A stretch of DNA of 6,487 bases, from contig NZ_DAVG01000003.1 of the NCBI RefSeq assembly GCF_002505485.1, positions 1 through 6,487 of the forward strand. Reading direction: 5' to 3'. The stretch is from Methanosarcina sp. UBA5. Lineage in GTDB: Archaea; Halobacteriota; Methanosarcinia; Methanosarcinales; Methanosarcinaceae. Positions 4,295 through 6,487 of the stretch are shown one piece after another. How positions within the stretch are numbered: the stretch's first letter is position 1; each line of letters opens with the position of its first letter. The translations under genes were made by a program, and so were the position numbers. The notes below the pieces were generated by a model. The model was not told the origin of the DNA. It worked only from the letters and a program-made list of their open reading frames with translations, and ran no database searches.

Positions 4295-6487
4295 ATGAAA
4301 GCGAAAAAGGAGCAGTCTCAAGCAATAGACCCAAATCCTGTGCTTAGTGTGGCAAAGGATGGAGTTATCCTTTACTCAAATGAGGCGGGGAAGCCCTTAT
4401 TGCATGATTGGGGCGTGAGAGTCGGAGATAAATTGCCTCTACATCTCGAAATTTTTGTTCAAAGGGCAGTTTCCCGGAAAAGTATTGAAAAAATAGAAGT
4501 TACTATGGGCAAAAAAGTATACTTTATTGTTTTTCACCCTTTGCCTGAACGAGAATGCGTAAACATTTACGGATTTGACATAAGCGACCGTAAAAAGCTT
4601 GAGGGAAAAAGTCTGGAAAGTGAAACTCAAAAAAAGGCAAACCTGAAGCTTGCCGAGATTATCGATGCTAAAGCTGTCCAGTCTCTTATGAGTGATTTTT
4701 ATACACTTGCTCATATCCCCATGGCCTTACTTGATCTTAAAGGCAATATTCTGGTGAGTGTTGGATGGCAAGAAATTTGTACGAAATTCCACCGGATTAA
4801 TCCTGAAGCCTGCAAGCATTGCGTAGAAAGCGACATGAGTCTAACTGCGGGGGTTGCTCCGGGAGGATATAAGTTCTATAAGTGTAAGAACAATATGTGG
4901 GACGTAGTAACTCCAGTTATGGTAGAAGGGCAGCATGTAGGTAATGTCTTCTCAGGCCAGTTCTTTTTTGATGACGAGCCTCTGGACTATGAGCTTTTTC
5001 GATCTCAAGCTAGGCAATATGGCTTCAATGAGGAAGAATATATAGCCGCGCTTGAAAAAGTTCCTCGGCTTAGCAGGAAAACTGTAGATACAAGCATGGC
5101 TTTCTTCATGACCTTTGCTAATATGATCTCACAACTAAGCTACAGCAACATCAAGCTATCTCAATCACTGGCGGAACGTGATGCTCTGGTGGATGCACTG
5201 CGGGAGAGCGAGAAACGTGAGCGAGCTCGTTCACAGGAATTGGTAGTATTATTGGATGCTGTTCCTGTCTCTGTATATATAGCACATGACCCTCAGGCGC
5301 TTCAGATAACTGGCAACAGGCTCGCTTATGAATGGTTACGAATTCCAGTAGGTAGTACAAACTTTTCCAAGTCCGCTCCTGAGGGAGAGAAGCCCGAGAT
5401 ATTTAAATTATTCAAGGACGGAATTGAACTCCAACCTGAAGATATGCCGTCGCAGATGGCAGCTACGGGTAGAGAGATTAACGACTTTGAGCTAGATATT
5501 ATATCTTCTGCCGGCGAGATACGACATGTTTTGGGCAACGCCAGGCCCTTGCATGACGAACAGGGAAACGTGCGCGGATCTATTTCTGCATTCATAGATA
5601 TTACGGAACGCAAAAAGGCAGAAGAAGCTCTCAGATTATCAAATATCTATAATCGCAGTCTGATTGAAGCCAGTCTGGATCCTCTGGTAACTATTGGGCG
5701 TGATGGTAAGATTACCGATGTAAATAATGCTACAGAACATGTTACTGGATATTCCCGAAATAATTTAATTGGGACTGATTTTTCAGATTACTTTACTGAG
5801 CCTGAGAAAGCCCGTTCAGGCTATCAGCATGTATTCATGGATGGCGAAGTTAGAGATTATCCTCTAGAGATTCGACACAAGGATGGACATATATCTCCAG
5901 TTTTATACAATGCTTCGGTTTATAGAGATGAGAATGGTAAGGTTATTGGCATCTTTGCTGCTGCACGTGACATTACTGCGATTAAAAAGGCAGAAAAGAT
6001 GATTCAGACACTAGCAAATGTTGTGGAGTCATCAGATGATGCAATTCTAACCAAATCTCTTGATGGAATTATTATTAGTTGGAATAATGGGGCAGAGAAA
6101 GTTTATGGATATTTAGCTGAAGATGTTCTGGGAGAAAACATATCCATACTTGAACCAGGCAATACTAAAGGAGAAACAAAGAATTTAATTGAAAAGATTA
6201 AACGGGGAGAAAGGGTTCACCACTACGAAACTTTGCGGATGAAAAAGGATGGAACAATAATAAATGTTTCAGTTACTCTTTCTCCGGTTTTTAACGCGTC
6301 TGGAAAACTTGTGGCTATCTCCACTATCACCAGAGATATTACTGAGAACAAAAATGCAGAAGAAGCTCTCAGATTGTCAAATCTTTATAATCGCAGTTTG
6401 ATTGAAGCCCGCCTTGACCCTCTGGTAACCATCGGGCCTGATGGCAAAATTACGGATGTAAATGGTGCTACAGAACATGTTACTGGA
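4295..6487 (+). CDS. PocR/multi-PAS sensor protein, 3' end outside the window
   Basis: The frame is open for 731 codons from ATG 4295 to the window end, so the protein is partial at its C-terminus. Order of parts: a PAS-like domain (about 10-100, ending DISDRKK), a PocR-type ligand-sensing domain (about 124-285), a charged helical linker (about 286-316), then PAS modules at about 317-440, 455-563, 571-686 and from 701. PAS ends are marked by DI[TS]xxK motifs at D95, D435, D559 and D681. The PocR part has four cysteines (C162, C173, C176, C197, with a CxxC), and the only other Cys in the visible protein is C88. There is no signal peptide or membrane segment, so it is a cytosolic sensor. In methanogens such proteins usually end in a histidine kinase (HisKA_2/HATPase), but the output module is not visible here, and a DNA-binding or other output is possible. 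The ligand is unknown. PocR domains elsewhere sense small organic metabolites. The last PAS copies the third at DNA level. Confidence 0.88.
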   Translation, partial: MKAKKEQSQAIDPNPVLSVAKDGVILYSNEAGKPLLHDWGVRVGDKLPLHLEIFVQRAVSRKSIEKIEVTMGKKVYFIVFHPLPERECVNIYGFDISDRKKLEGKSLESETQKKANLKLAEIIDAKAVQSLMSDFYTLAHIPMALLDLKGNILVSVGWQEICTKFHRINPEACKHCVESDMSLTAGVAPGGYKFYKCKNNMWDVVTPVMVEGQHVGNVFSGQFFFDDEPLDYELFRSQARQYGFNEEEYIAALEKVPRLSRKTVDTSMAFFMTFANMISQLSYSNIKLSQSLAERDALVDALRESEKRERARSQELVVLLDAVPVSVYIAHDPQALQITGNRLAYEWLRIPVGSTNFSKSAPEGEKPEIFKLFKDGIELQPEDMPSQMAATGREINDFELDIISSAGEIRHVLGNARPLHDEQGNVRGSISAFIDITERKKAEEALRLSNIYNRSLIEASLDPLVTIGRDGKITDVNNATEHVTGYSRNNLIGTDFSDYFTEPEKARSGYQHVFMDGEVRDYPLEIRHKDGHISPVLYNASVYRDENGKVIGIFAAARDITAIKKAEKMIQTLANVVESSDDAILTKSLDGIIISWNNGAEKVYGYLAEDVLGENISILEPGNTKGETKNLIEKIKRGERVHHYETLRMKKDGTIINVSVTLSPVFNASGKLVAISTITRDITENKNAEEALRLSNLYNRSLIEARLDPLVTIGPDGKITDVNGATEHVTG
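5618..5749 (+). repeat. PAS-module direct repeat, copy 1
   Basis: These 132 bases (residues 442-485, starting AEEALRLSN) match 6356-6487 at 116 of 132 positions by hand count, and 40 of 44 residues are identical. Many differences are synonymous third-position changes, so the copies have been kept under protein-level constraint or duplicated fairly recently. The homology may continue to the right of copy 2, beyond the window. Confidence 0.85.
6356..6487 (+). repeat. PAS-module direct repeat, copy 2 (cut by window end)
   Basis: This is the second copy of the linker-plus-PAS N-terminal half, residues 688-731, lying 738 bases (246 codons) after copy 1. The spacing equals two PAS modules, so the duplicated unit could be a PAS pair. 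Confidence 0.85.

Noticed and set aside
4439..5613. Minus-strand ORFs at 4439-4714, 5151-5360 and 5326-5613.
   Set aside because: All lie opposite the clearly coding PocR/PAS frame, with no family resemblance of their own.
95..6487. A functional link between CbiZ (corrinoid salvage) and the PocR domain, since PocR controls cobalamin genes in Salmonella.
   Set aside because: The genes are 3.6 kb apart on opposite strands with unrelated genes and pseudogenes between them, and PocR domains occur in many unrelated sensors.

Overview
The window looks like a piece of a Methanosarcina-type (methanogenic archaeon) chromosome. Support comes from an archaeal CbiZ corrinoid-salvage gene, a GGTGAT Shine-Dalgarno of the methanogen type, long AT-rich spacers between moderately AT-rich genes, and a large soluble PocR/PAS sensor protein of a kind common in that genus. 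The assignment is recognised from protein sequence and style, not from a search.

Layout. Positions 95-715 (minus) hold an apparently intact cbiZ (adenosylcobinamide amidohydrolase). A gene-poor stretch follows (716-1066). Next comes a 61-residue two-helix membrane protein of unknown function (1067-1252, plus) with hairpin/T-run structures on both sides of it. Positions 1532-2323 (plus) encode a class I SAM-dependent methyltransferase that resembles the trans-aconitate methyltransferase group. Directly downstream, 2397-3247 (plus) is a broken branched-chain aminotransferase (ilvE-like). It has a single-base frameshift after codon 44 and apparently a second, in-frame loss of about nine codons near the C-terminus, yet it keeps a good ribosome binding site and a strong terminator-like hairpin. 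Positions 3461-3802 (minus) are the C-terminal third of a proline iminopeptidase-type alpha/beta hydrolase whose nucleophile-bearing N-terminal part is missing. After a very AT-rich 492-base spacer with small repeats, a long open frame starts at 4295 (plus) and runs off the window at 6487. It encodes at least 731 residues: PAS-like, PocR, then four PAS modules (the last one cut), with the output domain outside the window.

Functional reading. The genes do not form an obvious pathway or operon. Two of the six protein-coding loci are decayed, so the region looks like accessory chromosome undergoing loss. The items most worth attention are the PocR/multi-PAS sensor (cysteine-bearing PocR domain, PAS modules that have duplicated), the doubly damaged aminotransferase, and three hairpin-plus-U-run elements on the plus strand. 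I found no CRISPR array, tRNA, rRNA, transposase or convincing new defence or mobile system.
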